The position numbers and the translations under genes are program-made. A stretch of 64,000 nucleotides of DNA. It comes from Phallusia mammillata (taxonomy: Eukaryota; Chordata; Ascidiacea; Phlebobranchia; Ascidiidae). Of the stretch, positions 24,101-36,600 are shown in pieces. The stretch spans positions 33,966 through 97,965 of the forward strand of contig QLIY01000625.1 of NCBI GenBank assembly GCA_003260075.1, in the 5' to 3' direction. Position 1 is the stretch's first letter; each line of letters begins with the position of its first letter. The notes beneath the pieces were generated by a model, which worked only from the letters and a program-made list of their open reading frames with translations, ran no database searches and was not told where the DNA came from.

Positions 24101-26576
24101 TTGCGCGGGAAATCTGCAAAGAGAGATATGATTCCTGTTGACGTATAACTCATGTTCGAAAATATTCCTAAATATCGACAGGTGGCGCAAAGAGCAATGG
24201 GCAATGTTTAAAAAAATGTGTTTAAACGCTGACGGTTTGGGCTTTTAGGATTGGGATGAAGCTTTATACCAGTAATAACAACAAAATTGCCTCATAAAGT
24301 AAGTTCCAAACGTTAAATTTAGTTCTTAACCTCATCTCAGGCTCACTGTTAATAAATATACCTTTGCTCTTTGAGCCATCCATCGGTATTTAGCAAACCT
24401 TGTCTATTGTGCGTCCTTATGTTAGTAGCTCTACCGCAACGAGATATGCTTTCTCTTATTTGTCTGTGACGTGTCAAGCGCGCTGTACTGACCTCTAGTG
24501 CTTGCTTTGCTGATGAGATCATGAAACGACGTACAACGTTGATTGCTGTCCACCGAGAATATATACTGCAAATCAAATGTTCTTATCAGATAATTGTTTT
24601 TTACACACATGAGTTTATGTGCATATAAAAGTTAAAAGTAGTCATTGCAGTGACTTGAACAAAATTCGAAATGTTGCACAATGTCAGTATAGAAAGTTGG
24701 TTTAGAGGCGTTGTGGAATTTAGATAAAGATTCTGCGGAAATTTAAAATGAAAAATTAAAAAAAAAATCTTTGAGATAACTAACGAATACAACAGTCCAC
24801 ATAGACGTAAAAAGCGACCTGCTTTATTTTTGAAACGTTTCGGCAAATGCTCATGCCATCATCAGTGATAAGTAGGGCAAGTTTTTGTTGCACTAACATC
24901 GTGAGAAAGTTGCACTTAATTTTAACAAAAGTTGCAGCAAAAAGTTGCAATTAAATCAGTTCCTTACATTTTGCGCAATACTTGATAAAAGTTGCAGTAA
25001 AAAGTTGCGTGAAAAATAGAAAAAAGTTGCAAAAAGTTGCAACATAAAATTCTCACAAACAGCTTATAACATCATACTACATAACTTCTGAGTATTTAAG
25101 AAGCTGCCGGAAGCTGTAAAAAAAGTTGCAAAAGTTGCAAAAAATTGCCCTAGGGATGAGATAATGTCGCTTTTTATTCTATTTGGGCCGGTATATTCGT
25201 TATTAGACTTATGAAAAGATCCGTGTATAGTTTTACCAAAATTTATTTCTAAAACAGCTATATCTGAATGAAGTAACAAGTCAGTAGTTTGAAAATAAAC
25301 AAAAACAAGTAAACTTGCCTTGATGGATCTGACCACTTTCGCAACTTCAACCATTGTGTCGTAATTCTCATCGTTTACGAAAACCGCCTTTGGTTGAGAT
25401 TGGACGAACTGTTTTAGTATTTCATCTAAGAAGGCAAAAGGCGATGTTTACTTATACTTTTTTAACGTTTACCATAAAAAGTGGATCTTTGAAAGTGTGT
25501 TTTAATAAAGTACTAGTAAAGCTGTCCAAGTTTATGTAATGCACGCACCTTTCGTGTAAATCGGGTTACACGTGGACATTATTGACCCACAAGTTGCACT
25601 GGCAACAAAAACCACCGGGTAAGCTGCACAATTTCCACAACAAGTTGCCACCACATCACCCTTCTTGATGCCGAGCTTGTTGAACGCACTCGCACATTTG
25701 ATTATGTTCTCTCGTATTTGACGATACGTGTAAGATTTGGCTCCGTCGCTTTCATCAATCTAAATACAAAGGTTACTACCGGTTACTAGTGCAAAGGTAC
25801 ATGTGGCCACAGTACAATCAAGTTGACAATGTCCATGATCGCCCCCAGTGACTTGAAACTGTTTTAAACATCGTAGTTCGAAGGTTACCAAGGGTTATTT
25901 GTACAAATTTTGGTTACCAATGATTTAGCCACGCCATGGACAAAATTCGCCATTATCATGGTGGCTCCAAGTGAGGTTCAGCTGCCTTAAACTTACGCAC
26001 ATCAATAGTTACTAATAGCCATTTGTGCAATGACGAATTTAAGTGGCTAATGATTTAGCCAGACCATGACAGAAATTGCCATTTTCATGGTGAACCCCAG
26101 TTACCTTTTAATTATCTTGCAGCGATGGGAGGCAAAGTTAACTTCGGTGCAAAGATTGGTTATGACGAAGTATAATTGTGCAAAATCACCCTGTTAAGTG
26201 TTTAGTATTTAAGCATGTTCAAGTATTAAGTGTTTCTACATGCGCTTTATTGTATTCTGAAGCAGGCCGTAGGTTAGCTGGCTCAATAAAACGTCCTGTA
26301 CGCACAGATAACAGAAAGATACGCATCATAAACACAGGTTTTTCATACATTTGCATAATCTGACATCAAGACGTAACACATTATTATGGTATCCAGCAAA
26401 TCTGTTATCTGATAGAACTTCGGTGACGAGTCAAAGGTTTTTAGGAAACAAGTCATAATAAGATTACAGCTCACCACTGCAACGTCGTCCCCATACTTTC
26501 CCAACAAATCCAAAACATAATGACTGAAGTTGACTTTAGGAATGACAACATCTGGCAAAGGGCTTCCCAATGGCAT
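19054..26576 (-). CDS. 4CL/luciferase-like acyl-CoA synthetase, copy 1 (minus strand)
   Basis: Twelve exons on the minus strand: 26576-26475, 25759-25549, 25425-25319, 24565-24493, 24113-23984, 22923-22758, 22466-22298, 21793-21696, 21634-21563, 20997-20842 (allelic duplicate 20228-20073), 19578-19416 and 19193-19054, about 528 residues. The enzyme should activate a carboxylic acid as acyl-AMP and transfer it to CoA. Motifs: [18 protein letters not shown] (P-loop), [56 protein letters not shown], and PKTASGK with the adenylation lysine. The C-terminus is ESKM; SKM is a reported minor PTS1 variant, so a peroxisomal location is possible. Intron 3 starts with GC (ATCAAG/GCAAGT). It is transcribed away from copies 2-8. 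C-runs lie only in introns apart from the duplicated exon 10. The substrate is not predictable. Confidence 0.9.
19867..20045. mobile_element. hAT-type MITE (family A) in copy 1 intron 10
   Basis: Starts CAGTGGTGGGGTTCAA and ends TAAATGCCATCACTG, with perfect 8-bp duplications ccttaaac at 19859-19866 and 20046-20053. A 41-C tract (19922-19962) sits in the interior. Confidence 0.85.
19922..19962. repeat. 41-base C tract
   Basis: An uninterrupted run of C inside the MITE, replacing element sequence present in the copy at 23141-23315. Probably a gap-fill or join artefact, like the shorter runs. Confidence 0.7.
20346..20759. repeat. Block of C-run joins duplicating parts of copy 1
   Basis: C-runs at 20346-20355, 20558-20567 and 20750-20759. 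The segment after the first repeats 19156 onward (the exon 12 end and intron 11), and the segment after the second repeats 19773 onward (intron 10 and the MITE). The third jumps forward within the MITE. As a result exon 10 appears twice. Jumps of ~0.8-1.2 kb are the largest in the window. Confidence 0.7.
20664..20814. mobile_element. Second copy of the copy-1 intron 10 MITE (allelic duplicate)
   Basis: Same insertion site and same 8-bp duplication (ccttaaac, 20656-20663 and 20815-20822) as the element at 19867, so this is the same insertion on another haplotype and not an independent event. Its interior is shortened by the C-run at 20750. Confidence 0.8.
21085..21168. repeat. 84-base C tract
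   Basis: Longest homopolymer in the window, in intron 9 of copy 1. No duplicated flank was recognised immediately after it. It may mark an unresolved gap. Confidence 0.7.
23066..23315. mobile_element. hAT-type MITE (family A) in copy 1 intron 5, with internal C-run duplication
   Basis: The left end appears twice (23066 and 23141), because ten C at 23098-23107 are followed by a repeat of 23033 onward. The full element 23141-23315 ends TGAATCCCACCACTG. Flanks ctcatagc (left) and cttatagc (23316-23323) are an 8-bp duplication with one change. This is the most complete family A member here. Confidence 0.85.
23327..23925. repeat. C-run junction with ~280-bp duplication in copy 1 intron 5
   Basis: C-run 23604-23614; 23615 onward repeats 23327 onward with SNPs and short indels. 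The copy itself contains two related sub-repeats (aaaactgtttataaacgctacaaatg and tgtgtataaacgctgc types), which suggests an older local duplication. Confidence 0.65.
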
Positions 26577-27896
26577 GTTGCTGCTAAAGTTTCAATTTCT
26601 GGCTTTAGTTTAATGGTTCACGTTGTGCGCTTGTCAAGCTGTGTGACTTTGGTTAATCATTAAACGAAAAAGCTATGCGAGTGTGGCTTGCTCCTAGCAA
26701 ATAACTCCCTGGGTGACAAGCATTGCAACTTATTGCCACATTTTGTGCGCACGAGCTTCCTATCGCTGCGTTTTTGTGTGTTTTATCGCTATTGCAGCTT
26801 TATAACAACTTTGTGTTTTAATTTATGTCATTACCCTGGTGAAGGTGTCTGGTATGGGACGATCGAAACGAAGTTATTTTGTAATAAACACTGCTGGAAG
26901 AGCTACATATTTGTTAATACATTATGCATGGCAGCAACATCTCATTTATTGCCATAAGCCCAATAAGACTTCGACCTTTCGAGAATATCTAAGCAAGCAC
27001 CGCCGTCACGGTTCATTCCGTGTCATCGCTCAGTGATTACCGAAAGGTTCTGCATTGGTTTTGATGGAAAAGCTGCGGCAATTATTGCTCCACCTACAGG
27101 AAGATAGAAAACATATTTCAGCGAGTTGGGGCACAAAAAAATAGCATAGCTTGGGTATTTTATCTATGGGAGACCAACAAAAAAGAAGATAAACGTTTTT
27201 AAAGAAACTGTTGAAGTAACTTACATTCTATATCCACTTCTTTACCCCTCTAAAAAAAAACTTCTAAAATGCTTGCCCCCCCCCCGGGAGACCAACAAAA
27301 AAGAAGATAAACGTTTTTAAAGAAACTGTTGAAATAACTTACATTCTATATCCACTTATTTCCCCTCTAAAAAACTTCTAAAATGCTTAACACAGTGGTT
27401 CCATACCGGAGAGGAATTCTTCCCATTATTATTTTTTCATGTGGTTTGCAAATAGACACTTAAGGTCCAATTTTAATAGATCTTGGTATAATTAAGCATC
27501 TGCTATGTATTTGAGGGATGACTGAAAGTGCTTAAATTGTTAATTGTGGAATTCGTCGAAAAAGGTTGGGAACCACTGGCTTAACACGAAGGTAAAAATG
27601 AAAGTTTGTAAAATACGTGTGTCGTCTCAATAGTTCTAGCACCTTTTGGTTGTAGATTTGATGTTTAGCCCACGAAGGGAATAAAACTCCATACGGGAAG
27701 GGGATTAGTCAGAAAACTAAATATCCTCTACGTAATATTTCCTGCAGCGGTTTTAGTTTTCATCACACGATTATTGCAATATGTTTCCCGGCTAAAGTTA
27801 TACTCCTGACCCATCATTATACGGTTGTCAACACGCAGTTGTATTGCAAAGGCCTAAACCAATAGTTACTGTAGTAAAGCTACAATCTCAGTCGCC
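26577..27896. promoter_or_regulatory. Divergent region between copies 1 and 2
   Basis: 1.3 kb between head-to-head synthetase start codons. It contains a C-run duplication (27168-27390, run 27276-27285), a hAT MITE (27393-27578) and, at about 27735-27800, a block shared with the upstream regions of copy 3 and the fossil copy (TTTTCATCACACGAT core). That block is the best promoter candidate for copy 2. An open frame at 26688-26957 has no family resemblance. Confidence 0.45.
27393..27578. mobile_element. hAT-type MITE (family C)
   Basis: Starts CAGTGGTTCCATACC and ends GGTTGGGAACCACTG. It is flanked by perfect 8-bp duplications gcttaaca (27385-27392 and 27579-27586), 186 bp, no ORF. It inserted between the head-to-head copies 1 and 2, about 320 bp upstream of the copy 2 start codon. 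Confidence 0.85.
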
Positions 27897-30800
27897 ATGG
27901 TGATTAAAAGTTCTTTACCAGATGTGGTCATTCCTGACATTGATGTTGCCAGTTTTGTTCTAAAGAAGATGAAAAAATGGGAAAAGAAAAAAGCAATTGT
28001 AAGTATTTTCCTTTACTTTTAATCAGGCTAATTAGAAAAGTAGAATATATTGACAAGTAGACTATGTTTTCATGACATGTTGAACTTTCAGCACATTAAA
28101 AATCGCACTGCCCAGGATAACACTTTCTCATTTCAGATCGACACTGGAAACAACTGCAGAGAATACAGCTTTAATGAAGTACGTGAGAATTGCCATGAAA
28201 TGTGGGAGCGCATTTTACCGCATGGGGTTGAGGAAGGGTGATGTGGTGGCAACTTGTCTCACAAACTGTGCCGAATTTGTCTTCATAGCAATCGGTGCTA
28301 ATGCATGCGGTGGAATACTTGCTCCAGTAAATCCGATTTGCACAGAAGGTAAGTGCATCCTTTTTAAACCTCCGAAGGTTGTGAGTTTGATCCCCTCCTT
28401 AGCTATGTGGCTTCGTAATACCAAAGTGTGCAATCAGTCACTTCAAAAGAAACACTAGAACACGAAATAAATGTGAGCTTTTGATCGAAAACAGACCTCC
28501 TAAAAACATAGGTATTGCAGACGTTTATAATTACTGCTGTCATTAACTTTTTTGGCTTTTTTGTTGACTGAATTAAAAGTCGTCACTATCGAATCAACAG
28601 GTCTGCATGATGCACATTTAAGCTCACCAACAAGTTAAAGCTTAATGGTGTTCTCGTTATTTGCAGATGAAATGTATCAGATTCTGAATCAAGTGAAACC
28701 GAAGTTTATCTTCGCAAATTCCTTCAACTTTGAGATGTTAAAGAATGTCTCTAAGAAGTTATCTTGTGTGGAAGTGAGATGGCAATTAACTTGCCTTTAA
28801 ATCTTTCTAAATTCAAACTAACTAACTAAAACTTATTTCCATTTCAGGATTTAATCTGTGTTGAAGAAGGTTTTGAAGGAAAAACTTTTACTGAGTTTAT
28901 TGCAACTGGAGACGCTAAAGGTAAATTTATTCAGTTTGCTAAAATTATTCACTCTGCCCAATAAAAGTAATTGGGCTCCCAGTCAATCTGTTGCTTGTTT
29001 TCGCCAAAAAACAAAACCATATGTTTGCCAATGAGCTGCAGCGCGTTTAGCTCTCATCCACCAATTGTGCCCTCCACTGTTTTGTCCCCCCCCCCCAATG
29101 AGCTGCAGCGCGTTTAGCTCTCATCCACCAATTGTGCCCTCCATTGTTCCCCCCCCCCAACGTTGCGCAGCTATTTCCAGCTTGGTGATTGTTTTAATGA
29201 TATTGTGTCGCTATGTTTTCTTTTACCAAGCGAAATAAACTCAACTCAACTTAATTCAAATGGGTTTTTTAAGATCAATTGATAATTGAAGTATTTTTTA
29301 TACGTGATGTATTCCAATATTTTATTTTATTAGATTTTCCTACCGATATCGAAATAAGCAGCGAAGACTTGGCAATGATCCTTTTCACAAGTGGCACAAC
29401 CGGTTTACCGAAAGCAGTGAGGAAGACGCATAAAAACGTTTTGGCAACGCTGACTCTTGGCAGGTATTAAGTTCAAAGCATTTATCTAATGGTTTTCAAC
29501 CCTTTTGTAGTTACGGATCGATTTTTAATTGTATCAGGTCTGTGGGCCCTTATGTACAAATACCCCGTTTAGAAGCCTGAAAATCATATAAAATCTTTGA
29601 TTTCAAGGACCCGCAGTAACCACTTTATCGACACCTCGGGAAAAATCTTTGCATTTTGTCATTCGTTTAGAACGGGAAATCGCCTCAGAAATAGCCGTGT
29701 TTGTCCAAAATGGTAAAATTAATACACATTTTGGCCTTCCGTCAAATGTTTCAGACTCATGAGCACCACAAAAACTTTTTACAGTCAAATTTTTAGGTGT
29801 GTCTCAGTATTTTAAGATACTGCAAAGCTTTCTCCTGTTTATACAGCGCCCGATCCTATGAATTTAAGCAGAGCAACAGCACAACAACAATTTCAGCATT
29901 AAGTTTTGTTTTGTTTGCCAGCCCTTCTTTAGCCATATTTGTATGGAGCACTGGAGGCTTTAACGCTAAAAGGGTCTTTAAACCGACGGCAGCGAATAAA
30001 ATACATTTACTTTGCAGGGTTGGAAAGTTTGGATTAGATGTTGATGACGTATCCTACTTGTTTATACCGTTGTTTCACATCACAAGTGCCATTGGGAGCT
30101 TGTTAATGTTAATACAGGGGGCAACGGTGGTTATGAAAAAGAACTTTGATTTTATGGAAATGCTTCAGGAAATACCGAAGTTTAAGGTGAAAATTTGACA
30201 CTTACACAACAGCTAAAAATTGTTAAGGGCTTGCTTTTGAAACGGTTTATGCCAAAGTAAAACAGGGCAGAGATAAGGAAAAATACAAACTTCTTATGTA
30301 TGTTCACTTGTGCAGGTGACAAACTTAAACGTAGTTCCGAAAATTGTTCTGGGTTTAAATCAACTCCCAAGTGAAAGTGGCTTCGATTTTTCATCCTTAC
30401 GTCAACTTGTCTGTGGAGGCGAACCTCTCTCTTTAAGTGTTGCCAATTCCGTCATTGAAAAATACAAGATTGGAATTGCCCAAGGTAAAAAAATGCCACC
30501 AAAAAACAAGTTACAAGGCAACAAACGTTGTTTCAACAACAAAAATACTGGAAGCTAGTCTTGTTTGCTGTAAGCTGCAGAGAGTGTACACTGCTTCGGT
30601 CTCTAAGGTCTTATCACTACAGCTTGTAACATGACATAGGCTTATCATTGATTGGCTTGATAATTTTATGTTACTACTCTACTCCTGTTTGTTTTGGTTT
30701 TAGCTTGGGGCATGACTGAGGGAATGCCGGCGTCTATACAATCGGACGTCAACTTTGGAGTTGGTTCGGTTGGAAAGCTGATATCCAATACGAAACTTAA

Positions 30801-32401
30801 AGTAAGCCAATGTTCAAAAAGCTTTTTCCTGCACATTTCAAACAATAACCAGTGAGCCTTAATACCTAAAGTTACCTTCAAGTTTTATCGTTCGGCATAT
30901 TTCATTAAAGATGAGCAAACTTTGTGTCATGATGTAAGCTGTTTCATTCAGGTGGTTGACATTGTAACTGGCAAAGAACTTGGTCCAAATGAAGATGGAG
31001 AATTGTGTTTAAAGGCTCCACAAGTAAGTATTGTATGAAGTTGTTACAAATCTAAACTTAATCAAAATAATAGTGAGAAACACAGGGTGTTTAGTGCATC
31101 GTTTTTTGTTTATTTCCTGTTCCAAACTCTTGATTTCTAATGCCCTGATAAACACCACCACATGAAAAGTCGAAACATGGGCATCAAATACAAAGCTTTA
31201 TTGTCATAATGTAACAAAGAGTAATTAAGATAATTAAGATACTTCAAGCACAATAATATCTATTTTCTGCCTGCAGCCAGTGAACTCATGTCAATTTTAA
31301 TTTGCAGTTTACGAATGGATATTTGAACAATCCTGAAGCAACTGCAAAGGCAATTGACAGTGAAGGCTGGTTACATACAGGAGATATCGGACATTACGAT
31401 GATAACGAGTTTATCTACATCGTTGATCGACTGAAATCCTTGATAACCTACTATGGGTCACAGGTATGTATGCAATTTGTTTCGACATTGAAGTTTAAAG
31501 ATTTTTTGCTTCATTTATTTTCCAGGTATCACCTTCGGAGTTGGAAGGTGTATTGTTACGTCACCCTCTAATTGATGACGTAGGAGTCATCGGTATTCCC
31601 GATATCGATGCGGGGTATTTCCCCAAAGCTTACGTTGTCAAAAAGGATCCATGCCCCCCCCCCTCTAATTGATGACGTAGGAGTCATCGGTATTCCCGAT
31701 ATCGATGCGGGATATTTCCCCAAAGCTTACGTTGTCAAAAAGGGTCCATCGCTCACAGAGAAAGAAATTCACGAGTTCCTTAAAGGTAGAAAGCAAAAAA
31801 TGAAATAATGTTTGATGTTGTAAAAAAATTGAGCGACTGGTTCTTATCTACTAATGTTTAAAGTCGAATCTAAACAAGTAAAACCTTTAACACAACGTTC
31901 AGAATAAAACCTGCTCTAAAAATTCGCTACCTGTAATTACATTTTAGACAAAGTGGCCGATTTCAAGTTGCTACGGGGGGGAATCACCTTCATTAAAGCC
32001 ATTCCGAAATCATCGACAGGAAAAACTCTGCACAGAGAATTGAAAGAGCTAGAAAAGAAATAAGCAACTGCCAAGATTCCTCACTTTCTGTTTTTCCCCC
32101 CCCCCCTCACGAGTTCCTTAAAGGTAGAAAGCAAAAAATGAAATAATGTTTGATATTGTAAAAAAATTGAGCGACTGGTTCTTATCTGCTAATGTTTAAA
32201 GTCGAATCTAAACAAGCAAAACCTTCAACACAACGTTCAGAATAAAACCTGCTCTAAAAATTCGCTACTTCTCATTAAATTTTAGACAAAGTGGCCGATT
32301 TCAAGTTGCTACGTGGGGGAATCACCTTCATTAAAGCCATTCCGAAATCATCGACAGGAAAAACTCTGCACAGAGAATTGAAAGAGCTGGAAAAGAAATA
32401 A
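27897..32401 (+). CDS. 4CL/luciferase-like adenylate-forming enzyme, copy 2 (frameshifted as assembled)
   Basis: Exons: 27897-27998, 28137-28348, 28667-28773, 28847-28920, 29334-29463, 30018-30186, 30316-30484, 30704-30801, 30952-31023, 31308-31463, 31526-31785 and 31948-32063, with a duplicate last exon at 32286-32401. Exon 2 is 212 bases, one more than in every other copy: an extra T near 28186 (GAGAATTGCC against GAGAATACC) breaks the frame. Exon 11 is 97 bases too long because of a C-run (31654-31663) and a repeat of 31567 onward. Without these it would encode ~520 residues. Motifs: [18 protein letters not shown] (Ala for the usual Gly after PK), [31 protein letters not shown] and PKSSTGK. 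The hinge reads [11 protein letters not shown], so the two lysines of IKYKGxQ are missing. C-terminus ELEKK, no PTS1. Functional status is uncertain until the frameshift is checked. Confidence 0.8.
29027..29158. repeat. Double C-run in copy 2 intron 4
   Basis: C-runs 29086-29096 and 29149-29158 bound a repeat of a ~60-bp piece (gagctgcagcgcgtttag and on). The same piece therefore appears twice in a row, each ending in C. Confidence 0.7.
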
Positions 32402-33675
32402 GTAACTGCCAAGATTCCTCACTTTCTGTTTTTTTTTTCACATTAAACATTTCCATTAATCTTTATAAACTACATCTCTACCTGCAAATATTTTTCTTGT
32501 CATATGTCCACGCCATGCTTCAAATTTGTGTTTCAACTTAAAACACTTTCGACCAAACTCAGTAATGTCTTAAGGTATGTGACGTCACAAACGCTTTGAC
32601 TGACAACTTACAAACTCAAACAAATAATACAGCCACATTGTTAACAATACAATAACAATAGAAAATGTTTTCAGTTGTAAACATTTTGACGCCCACATAT
32701 TGCGTGGATCATCCAATAACTTAAAAAGCTAGTAGGGTTGTTTCTTGATGTCTTTAAATAAATAAATAATGGCTTTGTTCAAAATAACGAAGATGGGCGA
32801 AGTAGCTAAGTAATGTCACAAGAATCACGATGCTTTGTTTGTCACACCCCCCCCCCAAAAAGCTAGTAGGGTTGTTTCTTGATGTCTTTAAATAAATAAA
32901 TAATTGCTTTGTTTAAAATAACGAAGATTGTCGAAGTAGCCAGGTGACGTCACAAGAATCACGAAACGTTGTTTGTCACGCTTAAGTGATTACAGTATTC
33001 CTCGTTAGAAAAACTTAAATACATGAAACACAGGCAGAAGAGTTTTTTATAACAGCATGTTTTTAGTCTTTAAAAGTGATGGCAGATTTCACAAGAAATT
33101 TTTTATTCCTTTCCAAAGTTTGTACTGATATGAAGTAAAACATTGCAATAAAATATCTTAATTACCCCCCCCCCCCAAACTTAAATACATGAAACACAGG
33201 CAGAAGAGTTTTTTATAACAGCATTTTTTAGTCTATAAAAGTGATGGCAGATCTCACAAGAATTTTTTTATTCCTTTCCAACGTTCTACTGATATGTTGT
33301 AAAACATTGCAATAAAATATCTTAATTACGTGAATTGAAACACTAATATAACAAACATCGGTTTGGTATAGATTTCATCAATGGTTCAAGCATATTTTCG
33401 TTAGCAAAATTACTTGTCTTGCTCAAATAGGGAACAGCAATTGGCCAGTAACCCTCCTGCTTTCCAATGAATGCTTTGTAATCTAAACATCCGCCAAGTG
33501 ATTATTCCAGTCACGGTTTTGGTTTCATAACACGATCATCGCCATACGTTTTCGGGTTAGTAAAAACCGAAAACTCGCTAAAAACGTTTAACAATACGTA
33601 GCTGTGTTATAAAATGTTTTAAGGCGTAAGAGATTAAGTCAGTCGATGCATTTTTGTGGAAACAAACCGGTAGTT
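32402..33675. other. Intergenic region between copies 2 and 3
   Basis: Contains the copy 2 3' end and two C-run duplications (runs 32847-32856 and 33165-33176). At 33505-33610 is the upstream block shared with copy 2 and the fossil copy (GTTTCATAACACGATCAT form). No gene recognised. Confidence 0.5.
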
Positions 33676-36600
33676 ATGGTGATTAAAAGTTCTGTAGCAG
33701 ATGTGGTCATTCCTGACATTGATGTTGCCAGTTTTGTTCTTAAAGAGTTGAAAAGATGGAAAAGCAAGAAAGCAATTGTAAGTACTTTGTTTATTTTTAG
33801 GTTACCTACAACAAGGTTTATTGAAAATGTATATTCTAAAAATATATTGACATAAAATGTAATCTTTAACTACATCTTGAATATCGTCATATTAAAACAG
33901 TGTTACCCAGCAGAATGTTATTTTACATTTCAGATCGACACTGGAAACAACTGTAAAGAATACACTTACGATGAAGTACGTGAGAATACCATGAAATGTG
34001 GGAGCGCATTTTACCGCATGGGGTTGAGGAAGGGTGATGTGGTGGCAACTTGTCTCACAAACTGTGCCGAATTTGTCTTCATCGCAATCGGAACTAATGC
34101 ATGCGGTGGAATACTTGCTCCAGTGAACCCGATTTGCACAGAAGGTAAGTGCATCCTTTTTAAACCTCCAATGGTGGTGAGTTTGAATCTTACTTCAGCA
34201 ATGTGTTTTCGAGCAATATAAATCTACAAAAAGGCATTTAGAAGTAGTAGGGCTGAAAAATAAGCGTTCATTTTTCAACGTTAACATATGCCTAACAGAA
34301 CCTATAAAAACAGATTAAGTTGCTACTGTCAACCAACTGGCCTGGCAATTTGCTGAAAGTCGCTTAAAGCGGTGGTCCCGACTCGTTTTAGGCCATTGAC
34401 CACTAGCCCCAATGGAATAAACTCATAAACCATTTTATTGTTGAGAAAAAATACAGTCAACCTTAATTTAGAGCCTACTAACTTTATCATTGGGTTCACC
34501 GCAACTTGGCAAATGTTAATAAGGGGTCACGGGACAAGAAAGGTTGGAATCCTGTGGCCTAGATGGTTTTATCAGTGCAGCTGGCGACGAGAGATCGTAC
34601 GTATTGGCTAATGTAGCTATCCAATGGACCATTGTAAATTTATTTGATAAAAATAAATAACTTTAGGCAAATCGAAACGGATTGACAGGTTACTTAAACA
34701 ATAATGGTTTTCTTGTTGTTTGCAGAGGAAATGCTTCAACGACTGAATCAAGTGAAACCCAAGTTTGTTTTTGCAAATTCTTTTAACTATGAGATGTTGA
34801 AGACAGTTTGCAGAAAGATAGCTTGTGTTGAGGTGAGGTAACCACTTGAATTAAATCTTTCAACAAAATTAAAATTATCTTCATTTAGGAGTTAATCTGT
34901 GTAGAAGAAGGAATTGAAGGAACCACTTTTACTAAATTTATTGCAACTGGATACATAAAAGGTATATTGAAAATACTTAAGAAACCAAAGCCTTTAAATA
35001 TTTTCCAACAAAACAGATTTGGTGAAAATGATTAATACCTAACGCTGATCAAACCGGTTAAGCTGCCGACTAATATTTTCTGTTGCTTCTTTTCTACCTA
35101 GCTTATTATCAACTGCAATCCAGGACAAATGGGTGTCATCTGACGGTCAACTGTTACTTGCCTTCTTCTAAATTTTACGCACGGCTTACACAATTTTTTT
35201 TTCATTCTCAGATTTTTCTACTGATGTTGAGATTAATGGTGAAGACTTGGCTTTCATCCTTTTCACGAGTGGCACAACCGGTCCACCTAAAGCAGTGATG
35301 TTGACACAAAGAAATGTACTAGCATCGTTGTCTGTTGGCAGGTTTGCACAGAGTTTGAAATTATGTAAACCTGCCTAGGTCTGATTTATCAAGCAGGAAA
35401 AAATTAGCATAGGACTGAATTAGGAGTTGATACAAGGTAGTATAAAGACATGAACTTTTGCAGGACTGGAAAATTTGGATTACCCCCCCCCCGTCTGTTG
35501 GCAGGTTTGCACAGAGTTTGAAATTATGTAAACCTGCCTATAGGTCTGATTTACCAAGCAGGAAAAAATTACCATAGGACTGAATTACCAGTTGATACAA
35601 GGTAGTCTTCTATGAATTTATATTTTAACAGCACAGTAACAATTCCAGCTTTGGTGTTTATTGATCCATTATCACACTCCACAGTCTTTAATTTCAAGCC
35701 ACCACTGTGTAGAGGGCTAGAGTCTTCGCTGCAAACAGGCTTCTAAACCGCCTCCCCTCCACCAATAGCGAAGTAAAGACATGAACTTTTGCAGGACTGG
35801 AAAATTTGGATTGGACGCTATGGATGTAACCTACTTGTTTATACCGATGTACCATGTTACAAGTGTCTTTGGAAGCTTGTTTACGTCAACACAAGGTGCA
35901 GCGATGGTTTTAAAAACGAAATTTGACTTCAATGAAATGCTTCAGGAGATATCAAAGTATAAGGTAAAATTTACACTTGGAAACAGAATAGGCTGGTTTA
36001 CAGAAAAAAAGTAGCAAAAACATAAAAAATAAAAATGTTTTCTCACAAAAAATGTAAATTTATACAGGTCACATATGTGAATGTGCTTCCCAAAATGGTT
36101 TCGGCTTTAAATCAACTTCCCACTGACAGTGGCTTCGATTTATCGTCCTTGCGCCGAATATGGGTTGGAAGCGAGCGTCTCTCTTTCAGTGTAGCAGATT
36201 CCGTCATTGAAAAATACAAGGTTGGAATCGGCCAAGGTCATTCAAGTTTTTACATATCAATCATCAAAACACGTTACTATAGTTAAGTCTGTTCATAGGT
36301 TGGGGCATGAGTGAAGGAGTGATTATTTCTCTAGGGCCGGACGCAAGGTTGGGAGTTGGCTCGGTTGGAAAGCTGATTGCGAATACACATATCCCCCCCC
36401 CCGTAAAATTTACACTTGGAAACAGAATAGGCTGGTTTACAGAAAAAAAGCAGCAAAAACATAAAAATTAAAAATGTTTTCTCACAAAAAATTTAAATTT
36501 ATATCCCCCCCCCCGTCATTGAAAAATACAAGGTTGGAATCGGCCAAGGTCATTCAAGTTTTATATATCAATTACTTCAAAACACGTTACTATAGTTAAG

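Noticed and set aside
26830-27030. Possible protein in the copy 1-2 interval
   Set aside because: Two overlapping frames are open, but neither shows domain sequence or splice sites; it looks like an old repeat end.
34369-34555. Possible hAT-like element in copy 3 intron 2
   Set aside because: The ends (CGGTGGTCCC and GGTTGGAATCCTGTG) resemble hAT MITE termini but are degenerate, and no 8-bp duplication could be found.
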